From contig NC_088302.1 of NCBI RefSeq assembly GCF_032854445.1, positions 33,389,979 to 33,453,978 of the forward strand: 64,000 bases of DNA. The letters are read 5' to 3'. The notes under the pieces were generated by a model. That model saw only the letters and a program-made list of their open reading frames with translations. It had not been told where the DNA came from and searched no databases. Every line of letters begins with the position of its first letter. The stretch's first letter is position 1. The position numbers were made by a program, and so were the translations under genes. Of the stretch, positions 35,470-46,514 are shown piece after piece. Source of the DNA: Liolophura sinensis (lineage: Eukaryota > Mollusca > Polyplacophora > Chitonida > Chitonidae).

Positions 35470-35590
35470 ACATTGCGGGTTCAAACCCGGCCTTGAGCAG
35501 GGATTTTGTAAGATTATCTCACTTTTGCTGCTTGTGGGTCATTGGTGACAATAAGTGACCCACGCTCGTATTGCTAACGTTCGTTGAAGA
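35470..35590 (+). mobile_element. SINE-C fragment, copy 1
   Basis: Begins at a B-box-like GCGGGTTCAAACCCGG and continues with TTGAGCAGGGATTTTG, ATCTCACTTTTGCT, GGGTCATTGGTGACAATAAG and CCACGCTCGTATTGCT. The same order recurs at 41634-41770. The A-box part is not recognisable upstream. No tail is seen. Confidence 0.7.
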
Positions 35591-35599
35591 CCCCCTTGA

Positions 35600-36635
35600 T
35601 TTCCGGCGACATTGTGTGTACATGTGTCCACACAATGCACGAGGGAAAGTTCGTCAGTAACTTTTCAATGGTGGTTTACGCCGGCGCACGAGTGCATATA
35701 TATATATGACGATTTATCTATATGTCGTCTGGTAATTACCAGTATGTTCAAACAGATAATGGACCCTTCCCCCATCCCTTACCCATCCCGTGCATTATTT
35801 ACTTAACTCCGTTAAATAACTGTTCGAATCTGGTCAGCCAGCTGTTCTATACAAGCAGCTATCTTGTCCGTATCACGATAATCCCGGACCAAACCATCGT
35901 AATTTAGCAATTATTCCGTGTGAATAATGAATAATACCATATCAAGGTGTGATCAGCAGTCCGTGAATAACGGAACAGGCCCACTTCCCCACCCCACAGC
36001 TGTTCTCCCCTCCCATTCCCGAGGGGTCAGACAGCAGACGTGTCTCGTAAGCTCTAGCCTGGCCATCCTGAACACACCGCTCTCATTGTTGTAAACCACT
36101 ATATCGCGCGCAGCCAATCAGTGCCGCTAAATTATTCATGAGTCTCCGGTTGTTCAAAGAGATTTTCACGTTTTTCTCCATCGATGTTCTTTCGCTATTG
36201 TGTTGCAATGAAATTAAATGCCTTCGTTGTACTTCTTTTCCGAAAGTATGCGACATACATTGTGAAGTCAGTGAAATTACATCGTTGTCTTTTTTTCCTC
36301 CGCACAAGAACGACACATGATAGATTAATTAAGGGTTTCATCTACGAAAGTAAGTGTGCCAAAGATGTCACATTCATTCACGTAAATGACCGCCGTGACT
36401 CGCTTCTCCAAACTTCTTTAACCTTCATATTGTACTCTTTGTCTGTATTTAAATTGCGATTAATTTGGACGAAAAAAGGTTCTTCATTACAACAGTCTTA
36501 TTTTCAAGGCAAATAAAGCTCACATACATGAGAACAAAAACTAGCAATTTGCAATCTTTAGATTTCACAGAAGAAAGTAGCCGAAATATTCAGCATGCGT
36601 AAAGGCCTATTCTCCAGATACTCTTATACTCATGC
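35600..36635. other. Gene-free stretch
   Basis: A GC-richer part at 35960-36130, then three overlapping frames in different registers (60 to 110 codons) at 36083-36516 that I do not recognise. I see nothing else. Confidence 0.4.
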
Positions 36636-36639
36636 ATTG

Positions 36640-36985
36640 GAATTATTGCTGTGCTTATGACGAGTGTTTTCCTATCACATAGAGCCTTCTTATTAATTAC
36701 CATTCTTACTTGTGAATAGAAAACATTGCTGTGTTTATAACGAGTGTTTTCCCTATATAAACTGTATATGATCTACTCATTAATTTTCATCCTTACTCGT
36801 GAATAGGAAACATTGTTGTGTTTATGACGAGTTTTCCCCCTAATTCAATGGTATATAGGGTCTACTCATTAATTATCAAGCTTACTCGTGAATAGGAAAC
36901 ACTGCTGTGTTTAGGACGAGTATTTTTCTAATATATACTGCCTGGTGTGTTTATGGCGAGTGTTTTTCGATACTACGCTAATTAA
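36640..36985 (+). repeat. 80-89-bp tandem repeat, about 4 units
   Basis: Units begin near 36646, 36726, 36813 and 36902 with TTGCTGTGTTTATGACGAGT or variants, followed by GTTTTCCCTA..., TCTACTCATTAATT and CTTACTCGTGAATAGGAAAC. A partial fifth starts near 36949. It is AT-rich with small indels between copies and has no coding pattern. Confidence 0.85.
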
Positions 36986-36989
36986 TTCT

Positions 36990-37640
36990 GATAAATATTC
37001 AGTAGTTTTGACACATTAAGCAAATCACCAGTATAAACTCAGAATGTATGTTGCATGTCGTTTGACCGCGTGCGCGGGTCAAGTCACCTGCGAATGTCGG
37101 TCCAAATCATGTCAATTTCGCCCAACCAAGTTTGACAGACCGAGATGACGTACACGTGTGTTGCTCATTTGTTTGTATATTTCAGACTTACGGACAAGCC
37201 TGAACGTCTGCGCGATGGTGTCGAGGGGCGCCTGCCGACTGTACACTACACATGTTCCCCATGTAGCACGGCTCCTACTTTCTCGCCACATGGCTCTCCC
37301 CGCGACTACGCGCTCCCGCGGGCAGACTGAAACCAGCCGTAAAAACCCCGGCTTCCTCGGTAAATTTATCTACGATTTATGGTCTGCTTGTGAGCTGTTG
37401 ATTTTACGGGTTAAACAAGAGCTAAGTTTTGACAGGACCTCATCGGAAAATGACCAACATCTCAGACAAAGAGCTCACAAACTTACTGACACTATGCAGA
37501 GAGTCATCACTGGCGTTTACACCTCAGCCGGAAATACAGAATTTCACCGCATTTATAACTGACTTCAGCAGTGACGATGTACATTTCTATATCTCGGCAA
37601 ATGACAAAAATCCGCGCTGGCAATTTCAATAGGCGGAGAA
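36990..37640. other. Unrecognised stretch with a 134-codon frame
   Basis: A plus-strand frame at 37158-37562 (134 codons) is one of the longer frames outside repeats. It has no recognised domain, and overlapping frames at 37145-37330 and 37429-37632 compete with it. A pyrimidine-rich TGTATATTTCAG near 37176-37187 could be a 3' splice site. I cannot tell exon from chance. Confidence 0.25.
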
Positions 37641-37646
37641 AAGAGA

Positions 37647-38318
37647 TTGGTTTTTCGAAAATATAAATTTAAACCGGAAAGATTCATATACATGTTGAAA
37701 GATCAGATCGGTCGTTTACTTGTATATTTCAGACATACCTGTCATATGTTACATCTCAGATTATTGGCGAAGCAGAAACTAGGTGTAAAGATTGTCTATG
37801 ACCTACTAAGTAACGATTCGCAGTTTAAGCTAATAATTCGCGAAAAATGGGATAAGTCCTTAGTTCTGCAGAGAGAAACAAATTGGAAAAATGTTTTCAA
37901 ATCCATATATGAGTGCACTCAATATACGAAGCTCAAGAGATTTTCAATATAAAATTCTACACAGGATGACACCAACAAAATCTTATCTCCATAAAATAGG
38001 ACAGAGAACGGAAGACATATGTGATTACTGCAGACTGGACAGAGATACAATAGAGTACACATTCATTAAATGTCCCGAATCACAAAAACTTTGGAGCGAG
38101 TATGAAAAGTGGTTGTCACAAATATGCAAGGTTAATGTAAAATGACGCCTAAAATTATTATTATGGGGTGGGGTGAGACAGGAAAAAAGACATGTTTGAA
38201 TTTACTGATGATTCAAGCTAAAATGTACATGTTTAATAAAAGACAAAACAAAACCAAAATAACTCTAAGGCATATATACAGCGAACCACTGCAAGCTAGA
38301 AAAATATATATCTGAAAC
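37647..38318 (+). pseudogene. 3' end of a non-LTR retrotransposon ORF2 (L1/Tx1-like), broken
   Basis: The sequence reads like the C-terminal part of a LINE ORF2 downstream of the RT. It has KIVYDLLSNDSQFK, EKWDKSLVLQRETNWKNVF and CTQYTKLKRF in the first frame. After a frameshift near 37940 it has DFQYKILHRMTPTKSYLHKI, a Cys/His block (CDYCRLDRDTIEYTFIKCPE) and LWSEYEKWL. This CxxC...H/C layout is the putative nucleic-acid-binding motif of the L1/Tx1 group. A TGA at 38143-38145 interrupts it. The relic goes on as KLLLWGGVRQEKRHV and, after another shift, LNLLMIQAKMYMFNKRQNK, ending near 38318. RT and endonuclease are missing, so the piece was strongly 5'-truncated or is a remnant. The exact 5' edge (37647-37760) is uncertain. 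Confidence 0.75.
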
Positions 38319-38587
38319 GAGATGAATTCTCAAAGCGATGAGACAATTTTGACATTTTAGACTCAGAAATATCACAAGCTTCAAGTTTTGAATGTGCGTG
38401 GTATCTGATTGGTGGGAAAAATGTTACATTATAACACATAAAAAAAGTATTTATTTCACATGGACGTTATGCTCATTTTCCATTTACAAGTAATTTTATG
38501 TGATGGCTTTTCCTTTGTTACTTTCTCAGATATTGTTCTGTGCTTTGTTCTGTGTTCCGTCGTCTCAGATAAATAAATGTTGCAAAA

Positions 38588-38700
38588 TATGTTTATTTAC
38601 TTCTTTACTTGTCGTTTTATGTGATACGGCTTATACTCAGGAATATTTCCCTTACACAACTGCGGTCAGCATTATGGTGCTCGGAGGAAACTTACAACCA
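38588..38700 (-). mobile_element. SINE-A 3' fragment
   Basis: On the minus strand: TCCTCCGAGCACCATAATGC, TGACCGCAGTTGTGTAAGGG, AAATATTCCTGAGTATAAGC. These match the CCACCATAATGCTGGCCGCC to CTTGAGTACGG end of SINE-A with many changes. Confidence 0.75.
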
Positions 38701-38704
38701 GATA

Positions 38705-41420
38705 AAATATGGTTACTACAATTGATAACAAGACATGTTATTTTAATAATATTTTATTTTATATATGGCCCTCTTTTTTCTGACTAAATATCTTAACTAC
38801 ATAAATGTGTGTATCAACGCTGAGGCCAACACTCTGAGGGAAGAGGAAGGTGTCGATATTTTATAGAGAGATGAATAGATTTTACAGAAAAATCTTTGTA
38901 CAAGATTCCTAAGCATTTATCTGTTGTGTAGTCTTGTATAGTCTTGACACATTTGTCGTTTAGGACGCGTGCGAGAGTACTATTTAGCAGTCGGTTTGTG
39001 AAGACAAATGGGAGAATACATGCATAGCTAAATTACGTAACAAGGTGCTTGTGGACACACCAGCCGTAGTTTCGTAGTTATCTTTATGCACGCACTCCGG
39101 GCGTTTTCTTCTTGGAGGTAAGTCAGTTTAGGTGTCTCTTCAATGTGTCCATTAAGGATAGGGGCCTCCCTATTCTCTATGAAAACGCTTGTTTGACTGA
39201 ACTGTACTGTATAAAGACGGGTAACACATTTTCACTAAATTTAAGGAGGAATTTTGATGTAGGACACTCAGTATTTAAGCATATTATTGCGTCATCATCT
39301 GGAGCAATATATGTCCCATTGCTGTCCATTTGCTTCTCCTGCATGATGTCGCGAAGTTGAAAAAGGGGTATAAAATGATTTCACTCTTCAAATTAACACC
39401 ATGCGCTCCGCGAATTTTAGGTAACAAATTTGGTTCCACTAGAAACTTTACCACCTTATACAACTGCAGAGAAATAAATCAGCACATTCAGAAGTAATAA
39501 TATTAATAATACCGAATAACAATATCTGAATGGGATATCAATTACATAGGAGTACAATTGTGTTTTGCAGGTTGTTGACAATATAGATAACTTTGTTTGT
39601 TTGTACACAAAAAGACAACATAGTGTTTATACATGTATGCATACTTGTCCAAGCATGTCAAAGAAAATGAAGGAGTATTAATTTCATGGTTGGTCTGTTC
39701 GAGATTGTGAACATTGTCTTTACTTCTTATATACCTGTACTGTTTAAAATCCCTATGATAACAACGGTGTATATATAAAGGTCCATATAGGAACCAAATA
39801 TGAAATATGTATTAGTGCAACCAAGATTTGTAACGTTTCCTTAAAACTCCAGATCTTTGATAAAAACTCGTTCAGCGCAAATCCAACCAAATAGAATACT
39901 CGAAATAATTACCTTTCACAAAATATCAGCATCGTACTATCGTTCAAAATCGAAAATAAAACTCCTAAAATGTACGAAGCGGGTCGCATTATAACTTTTT
40001 CTAATTTTTTTAAAACATATAAATAGTACAGGATCGAGTTTAATATTTACTGAAAGGCAATAATGTTAGGTATTCTAGGTAAATACAGAAAATTTGATTT
40101 GATAAGTGAATATGGATTGTTTGCCAAACATATTTAGTACAGGCTGTTTAATATCAAAGTTTTGTTACGTCTGAAAATTCTTAAGAGTTGTTTTAATGAC
40201 AGTAAATATTCTTTCCTGTATTATCGCTGAATGAGTGGCTGCCCTGAATCAGCTTAACTAAGATTCATCAAATATATAATTCTTATATGTACATCCGTAC
40301 ATTTGATTTAAACTGTTCATAAAGTTTCTTTTCTTCTTATTGTCTTGTTTCTAGATTTTTTTATTGTTTTATGTTACCCAAGTGAACTAATATTCTTTAC
40401 TATTTATATATAACATTCCGTCAAGTGACTTATAATTTATTAACTTATTAGGCGGGGTTTGGTGGTGGTGGTGTTGGTGTTGTTGTTGGTGGTGGTGGTG
40501 TTGTTGTTGGTGGTGGCGGTGATGGTGGTGATGGTGGTGGTGGTGGTGGTGGTGACTCTTCCTTCAAACACGCACGCACGCTGACAAAAGTCTGAGAATT
40601 ATTTTTACAGGTTATTAAGAATGCGTAAATTTATAGCATATCATCAACCTACATGTATAATGTTTTTTCATCGTTATCCAACACTTGTCTCTGTTTCCTT
40701 TTAGTGTACTTTTACAACTTAACTTTATAACTTAAGTCGCGTATATATGTAAATCATGAAATAGTTAATTCATGCATTTAAATATATACATTTGCTTTTT
40801 TGCAGAAACTTATACATGAATGTATAAAAACAGTATATAACAGTTCCAACCTGGAATGGTCAATTTATATCCATTCGGATAAGTATTCTATAGCACAGCT
40901 ATATGAGTGAGACTACATTATATTGTCTGTATATAAGAAACAGGTGCATGCATGACAAAGAATCGAATCAGATAACTCGTAAATCCCTGATAATCGGCTC
41001 CAACCGTGAAACTCGTCACTATCTCTGCTGATTTAATCGATGTGTAAATCACCTTAGCTAAACATCACTTAAAAAAACCGGGTAAAGAACAAAAAAACAC
41101 CGGTGTCATCTCAAGGTGTGCTTTAATTACATGACGATATGTAGATAGCGATCTTATACAACCATCTTATTACCCACAACCTATTCTATATAAGCTGGAT
41201 TACACTGGTTGACAACCAGCTGTACAAAAAGATTTAGGGAGATATAGTTATTAGAAAAATATACTCATAACATGACTGATTAAAGCATTATAGGCGTATA
41301 CTTTTAACCCCACCTATGAACCGGCGTCAGATATTATTAACACCGTTTGTGCCTTCTTCCATATATATCCGTACCTATATATGCGGAAAATGTGTCAATA
41401 ATTTACCAAAGGTCGATGAT
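38705..41420. other. Gene-free AT-rich stretch
   Basis: Contains a possible short coding relic on the minus strand at about 39195-39370 (see findings) and the microsatellite at 40456-40556. I see nothing else. Confidence 0.4.
40456..40556 (+). repeat. GGT/GTT microsatellite
   Basis: About 100 bases of GGT repeats with interspersed GTT, GCG and GAT triplets. The G-rich strand is the plus strand. Confidence 0.95.
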
Positions 41421-41424
41421 TTAC

Positions 41425-41525
41425 ACCGGACACTCCGTTTCCTCCACCCAACAAAACTGACCGCCGTCATATATAAGTGAAAAATTCTTGAGTAGGACGT
41501 TAAAGGGCAAATAAATAAATAAACA
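41425..41525 (+). mobile_element. SINE-A 3' fragment with tail
   Basis: CCGTTTCCTCCACCCAACAA, then ACTGACCGCCGTCATATATA, AGTGAAAAATTCTTGAGTAG and a tail of AAATAAATAAATAAAC. The head and body are lost, as expected of 5' truncation. Confidence 0.85.
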
Positions 41526-41633
41526 AGTATTATAAACACTACAGCTGTACATTGCTAGGCTGTTATACATCCACAAACTCATCCATTCTCAGACATATAC
41601 ATTCACTCACATGCTAACGCATCCATTCACCGA

Positions 41634-41770
41634 TAACAATAGTTGCGGTTTCAAACCCGGTGTTGGGCAGGGAATCTGTGGATTTCCCCACTCTCGCTCT
41701 ACACGATGGCTATTGGTGACAGTAAACGGCCACAACGCTCGTGTGACATTTTGCGCAGTAAAAGGTGGAA
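41634..41770 (+). mobile_element. SINE-C fragment, copy 2
   Basis: GCGGTTTCAAACCCGG, TTGGGCAGGGAATCTG, CCCCACTCTCGCT, GCTATTGGTGACAGTAAACG and CACAACGCTCGTGTGACATT align with 35470-35590. No tail is recognisable. Confidence 0.7.
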
Positions 41771-42501
41771 ACCTCAGTCTGTTTATAATGATGCCTTAGA
41801 AGCCCCTCCTACATCCTCAAACTATCGCCAATGCATATATTCATATGTTTGATAAGATCTGTGATGGGGCAGAGGGCTTATCGCTGATTTACCCCTCCCT
41901 GTGTATATATGGTCTTTACGGAACAGTCACCTGTAAAACTCTATTAAGACTTTTTTCTATTGTTAACCAACAAAGGTTTAATTTTTAAAGCCTTATAGAT
42001 ATATATTCATATATTGCAGGTATATATACCTGCAACACCTGTCCCATTCGTATGGCGACAGCCTATGTGGGAATAACGTATACGAAGAGTTACAAGTGAC
42101 TTTAATCTTTAAAAACCCTTCAAGACAAGTTGAGGAAAAGAAAGAGAAATTTGTCAGCATTCTCTCCTTGAAATGAGTTTTGTACAGATAAGACTGTTTT
42201 TTATAACATTTTTGCAGACATCATCTGAAATGGTCTTATGTTTGGGAAGCTCTTTAACCCAGTTCTTTTGATATCGTTACAAGCTGTCAGTTTTTTTTAT
42301 GCATACAGCGCACATGTACACGTAATTTGTCGATAAAGAAATTCTTTTTTTAGCCCTCGGTTAAATTAGACTGTTCTTTTCATACAGACATTTTGCATTC
42401 TTCCTCTCGGTGCCATTTAATACTTAATTAAAAGATAATAAGAAAGCATTTCCTTGATATTGTGTTTCTTTGGACGCTTTTCAAATTTAAACATTTAAAC
42501 G

Positions 42502-42512
42502 CATATATATAT

Positions 42513-42592
<80 letters not shown>
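42502..42592. repeat. AT dinucleotide repeat, about 90 bp
   Basis: An uninterrupted alternation of A and T except for one slip near 42523. It accounts for the minus-strand frame of repeated Ile-Tyr at 42428-42616. Such tracts readily extrude cruciforms. Confidence 0.97.
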
Positions 42593-42593
<1 letters not shown>

Positions 42594-42988
42594 TTTCTTA
42601 TTACCCTTGAAATCACTTGACATTATCATTTCTATGTAATTTCAGGATTATTGTACATCACTGATACCGACGCTGATTTTCATTGACCAGATTTAGACCT
42701 GAGCCGAAAATAAAATAGTACTCGTTGAGTATGGGAGCTCTGTTTGCTTGTAACAAAACCAATGATTAATTGAGTGATTAACTGATAATTAACGACATAT
42801 TCAAGGATTCAGTAAAAGGCCAGTAAAGTGAATTCAAAAACTAATTTAGCTAATACCAATTTTGTTCAATACTGAAAGTCAGCTTAGACAATAATAACTA
42901 GCGCATGTTCTGTGTTATTTTTCTTCGTTTCCTGTGGCAGCTGTATGGTGGCAATGTCATGTTATAAACTGTTACTGAGACTCTCTGA

Positions 42989-43012
42989 ATATATATATAT
43001 ATATATATATAG
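42989..43012. repeat. AT dinucleotide repeat, about 24 bp
   Basis: A short alternating A/T tract followed by AGCTGTATACATATATACAC. Confidence 0.95.
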
Positions 43013-43384
43013 CTGTATACATATATACACTGCATGTATGGTGAATTGTGTCAGCTGACTCTTCATGCCATAATAGACTATTTTTATGGATATGGGACTG
43101 GAAACGCTTGGATCTTATCTCTCAGTATGCAGTCTAGAATGTGACCTAGCATATGAAAGGACAAAAAGCTCCTCAGTTTTGGGACGTATTCTTGACTTCC
43201 ATACACTACAGTTTTCCGAAGTAAGTCCGGAAATTAAGTAGCCTAGCTGCAGTTGTTATGTCCCTTGGAGGAAGAGCCGGTCTTTAATTCGCTAAAAAAA
43301 TTTCTGACAATTTTTTATTGTTTTACCATAACTCTTTCATTCCCTTAAAGCCACCTAATGTTCCTTCTCGTGTACCCGTTAGTC

Positions 43385-44092
43385 TGAAAATGTCCCCTCA
43401 GGACCTCATCATGTTCCCTCTTGATCCTTGACGTCATCTATTGATTTCATGATGTCACCTCTTAATTCCATGATGTCGTCTCTTGACCACTTAGTGTCGT
43501 CTCTTGACCACAGAGTGTCATCTTTTGGCCCCATGATGTCACCTCTTGATCCATGATGTCGTCTCTTGACCACAGAGTGTCACCTCTTGATCCCATGATA
43601 TCGTCTCTTGACCACATAGTGTCGCCTCTTCACCCCATGATGTCGCCTGCTGATCAAATGATGTGGCCTCTTGATCCCATGATGTGGTCTCTTGATGATA
43701 TGATGTGGCTTTTTGATCCCATGATGTCGCCTACTGATCCCATGATGCCCCTCTTGATCCCATGATGTCGCCTTTTTAAGCCTATGCTGTCCCTACGATC
43801 CCATTATGTTGCTTCTGGATATGATGTCGCCTCTTGATCCCATGATGTCGCCTCTTGATATCTTGATGTCTCATGTTGATCTAATCACGTCGCCTTTTGA
43901 CCTCATGATGTTCTCTCTTTATCTCAGTATGTCGCCTCTTGATATCATTATGTCGCCCCATCATTTCATCATGTCGCTTCTTTTTCCATGAAGTCGCATC
44001 TTGATCCCATGTTGTTGTCTCTCGATCTGATGATATCGCCTTTTGAACTGACCATGTCTTGTCTTGATCTTATCGTGTCGCTTCGATCTTCT
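43385..44092 (+). repeat. 21-bp minisatellite, about 33 units
   Basis: The unit is CCTCTTGATCCCATGATGTC plus G. Diverged variants (GACCACAGAGTGTCAT, GATATGATGTGGCTTT) form local blocks. The plus frame at 43553-43765 reads the seven-residue repeat SPLDPMM. Later indels break the frame, so there is no selection for coding that I can see. The centre is more regular than the edges. Confidence 0.92.
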
Positions 44093-44094
44093 GG

Positions 44095-44735
44095 TACAGG
44101 AGCATATCCTGTAAAACTTTTAAACGAAGCAAACGCATGACTCCACGGAGATGACTCACGGAGATGTCCTGTGTATTGTTACAAAAGTTTGCCTGGAGAC
44201 AAAACGCCATGGATTGAAATCTTTGAATATAAGTACAAAAGGACAATACTATATAGGGAGAAACAATGGCTTGGGTAAACAATGGAGAGCTTTGGGCTTG
44301 TAGTACACCCTTCATTGTAAATACTGACCTAACATTATACAAAGTAGTGTGGTAATTTGCATAGACGTCAAACTTGCAAACAGAGTTGAAAACTGTAAAA
44401 CAAAAGCGTTCCTTGTTTTTAACGTCGAAGTATTGGCTAAAGTAACGCACGTTGCCATGCACCGCATGTGAATGATACGTTAATGTCAACTAGGAAAGAT
44501 GGGTGAAAGTCTTAGGGAAAGATCTTAGGGAACCGAACTGTTTGTGCGTACGGGTCTAGTGTACTAATATGAAGGTACAATTTCATATCTAACATTAATA
44601 GTTTTGTTCGAAGTTATGGTGTTTAGGACAAAACCTACAATATCTCTGTTTTCATACGGATTTGTAAACATACTGGTTTAGATGTGGTCTTAATCATATA
44701 CACACTAAGATCAAAGATTGCAGTATTATTAGCCG
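44095..44735. other. Gene-free stretch
   Basis: A minus-strand frame of 139 codons (44070-44489) begins in unique sequence and ends inside the 21-bp array. It has no recognised domain, and its length is within what chance can give in 64 kb of six frames. Confidence 0.35.
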
Positions 44736-44739
44736 GCAA

Positions 44740-44825
44740 ACCTAGGGCAGTGACGGCGGTGTGATAATTGGCAAATGGCCACAGTTACCAGTGAAGTCTG
44801 CCCTCTGGTCAACTTAACCCACGGA
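44740..44825 (-). repeat. Dispersed repeat family D, copy 2
   Basis: The reverse complement contains CAGACTTCACTGGTAACTGT, GGCCATTTGCCAATTATCAC and ACCGCCGTCACTGCC, aligning with the same blocks at 61065-61165 (minus) and, less closely, 2140-2290 and 58195-58345 (plus). Confidence 0.7.
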
Positions 44826-45071
44826 ACTGAGTGGTTCTGGTATGCTAATGAAAGATCAACATTTTAATCTGATTTGTTTTGTGCATGAATATTTACCGTA
44901 AGCCTAGCATCTATACTTTGGCCAGTAAGAAAACGTGAAAATGTTTTTAAAGCTGTTGCTAAATTTTTCGCCGGTTTTAATTGTGTATGATTGATTGATT
45001 ACAAGTAACTGTAAGTACCTTGTTCCTTTTTTGCTGCATGTATCTACCTGCTTTACGTATCTGTTTACCCA

Positions 45072-45330
45072 GGGCCTCCATGAGGTGGTTAGCACGCGCA
45101 ATGACCCAGGATCCGCTCACCGCTGCGGTCGCTGTGAGTTCAAGTCCAGCTCATTCCGGTCTCCCCTCCTGTCGTACGTGGGAAGGCCTGCCAGCAACCT
45201 GAGGATGATCGTGGGTTTTCCCCGGGCTCTCCCTGGTTTTCTCCGGTCATAATGCTAGTCGCCGTCGTATAAGTGAAATATTCTTGAGTTCGGCAAGAAT
45301 AAACACCAATGAAATAAATAACTAAATCTG
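45072..45330 (+). mobile_element. SINE-A copy, full length with short head deletion
   Basis: GGGCCTCCATGAGGTGGTTA, then GCACGCGCAATGACCCAGGA: the A-box region is altered and about 10 bases shorter than in the copy at 35154. It continues with GTGAGTTCAAGTCCAGCTCA (B box), GTCGTACGTGGGAAGGCCTG, CCGCCGTCGTATAAGTGAAA in diverged form and a tail of AAATAAATAACTAAAT. Frames of 85 and 60 codons are shadows. Confidence 0.92.
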
Positions 45331-45415
45331 CTTACTGCATGGGAGTAAACGCCCTCTTTTCTGCATATATGTATTCCTCACGTGACTCCTTCTTGATTCC
45401 TGTTATTTTGCATAC

Positions 45416-45502
45416 ATTGCTTCATTCATTTCCTTGTATTGCATTGCTTCATTCATTTCCTTGTATTGTATTGCTTCATTCTTTTACTTGTATTGCTTGT
45501 GG
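45416..45502 (+). repeat. 27-bp tandem repeat, 3 units
   Basis: TTGCTTCATTCATTTCCTTG plus TATTGCA repeats three times, with the last unit diverged. Confidence 0.9.
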
Positions 45503-45739
45503 TGCACATCATTCAGTTGAATGGAGACGTCAATAACCAACCAATCAACCAATCAGCCAACAAAGTGGTTCCGGGTTGGTTAGAGAATTAAGGTCCACAA
45601 ACTGGGCAGCTACTCAGTATAGTAATGTCATGTCTGTAGCATACAGTTAGTGTCCATACGGTGCAATGCACTCATGAAACTTGCGCAACGGCACACACTT
45701 TGAGGGAGCTGCTCTGAATTGTGCGGCTTCGAGACAGGC

Positions 45740-46510
45740 AGTACTGTACAGAACCTGCCCAGTAACCTACGGCTGCCGCAGAGTACTGTGCTGCTGCCGT
45801 GCACAGTACCATACAACACCCATCCAATACCCTACGGTTGTCCGACAGTGCGGAGCTGTGGCTGTACACAGTACCATACAACACCCATCCAATGCCCTAC
45901 GGTTGTCCTACAGCACGGAGCTGTGGCTGTACACAGTACCATACAACTCCCAACCAGTGCCCTACGGTTGTCACACAGTACAGTGCTGCACAGTGTGTTC
46001 ACAGTACTACACCCACCCAGTGCCCTTCAGTTATTGCACAGTAGTGTGTTGCTACTGTGCGCAGTACCATATAATACCCACCCAGTGCCATGAGGTGGTC
46101 AAGCAGTACGGTGTTGCTGCTGTGCACAGTAGCATACAACACCCACCCAGTGCCCTATAGTTGTCACGCAGTACGTGTTGCTGCTGTACACAGTACCATA
46201 CAACACCCACCCAGTGCCCTGCGGTTATCAAGCAGTACGGTGTTCCTGCTGTGCACAGTACCATATAACACTCACCCAGTGCCCTACGGTTGTCACGCAG
46301 TACGGTGTTGTTGCTGTGCACAGTACCATACAACACCCAACCAGTGCCATACCGTTGTCACGCAGTACGGTGTTGCTGCTGTGTACAGTACCATACAACA
46401 CCCACCCAGTGCCATACAGTTGTCACGCAGTACGTGTTCCTGCTGTACACAGTACCATACAAGACCCACCCAGTACCCTACGGTTGTCGCGCAGTACCGC
46501 GGGGATGCAT
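45740..46510 (+). repeat. 65-bp minisatellite, about 12 units
   Basis: The unit is CAGTACCATACAACACCCAC, CCAGTGCCCTACGGTTGTCA, CGCAGTACGGTGTTGCTGCT and GTGCA (65 bp). The length is not a multiple of three, so each plus-strand frame rotates through three translations (CTVPYNTHPVPYG, AQYHTTPTQCHTV, STIQHPPSALRL). All are free of stops, so open frames of 159 and 178 codons arise in more than one register, with 94 and 128 codons on the minus strand. That several frames are open at once argues against any single one being a protein. Confidence 0.93.
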
Positions 46511-46514
46511 GCTG

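Larger units (their letters stand above)
41775..43380. other. Gene-free stretch with AT microsatellites
   Basis: AT-rich unique sequence around the two dinucleotide tracts entered separately. No frame of interest. Confidence 0.45.

Noticed and set aside
42428-42616. Membrane peptide of repeated Ile-Tyr
   Set aside because: It is a translation of the AT dinucleotide repeat.
44070-44489. 139-codon minus-strand frame as a gene
   Set aside because: No domain, partly inside the 21-bp array, and a length expected by chance once or a few times in this much sequence.
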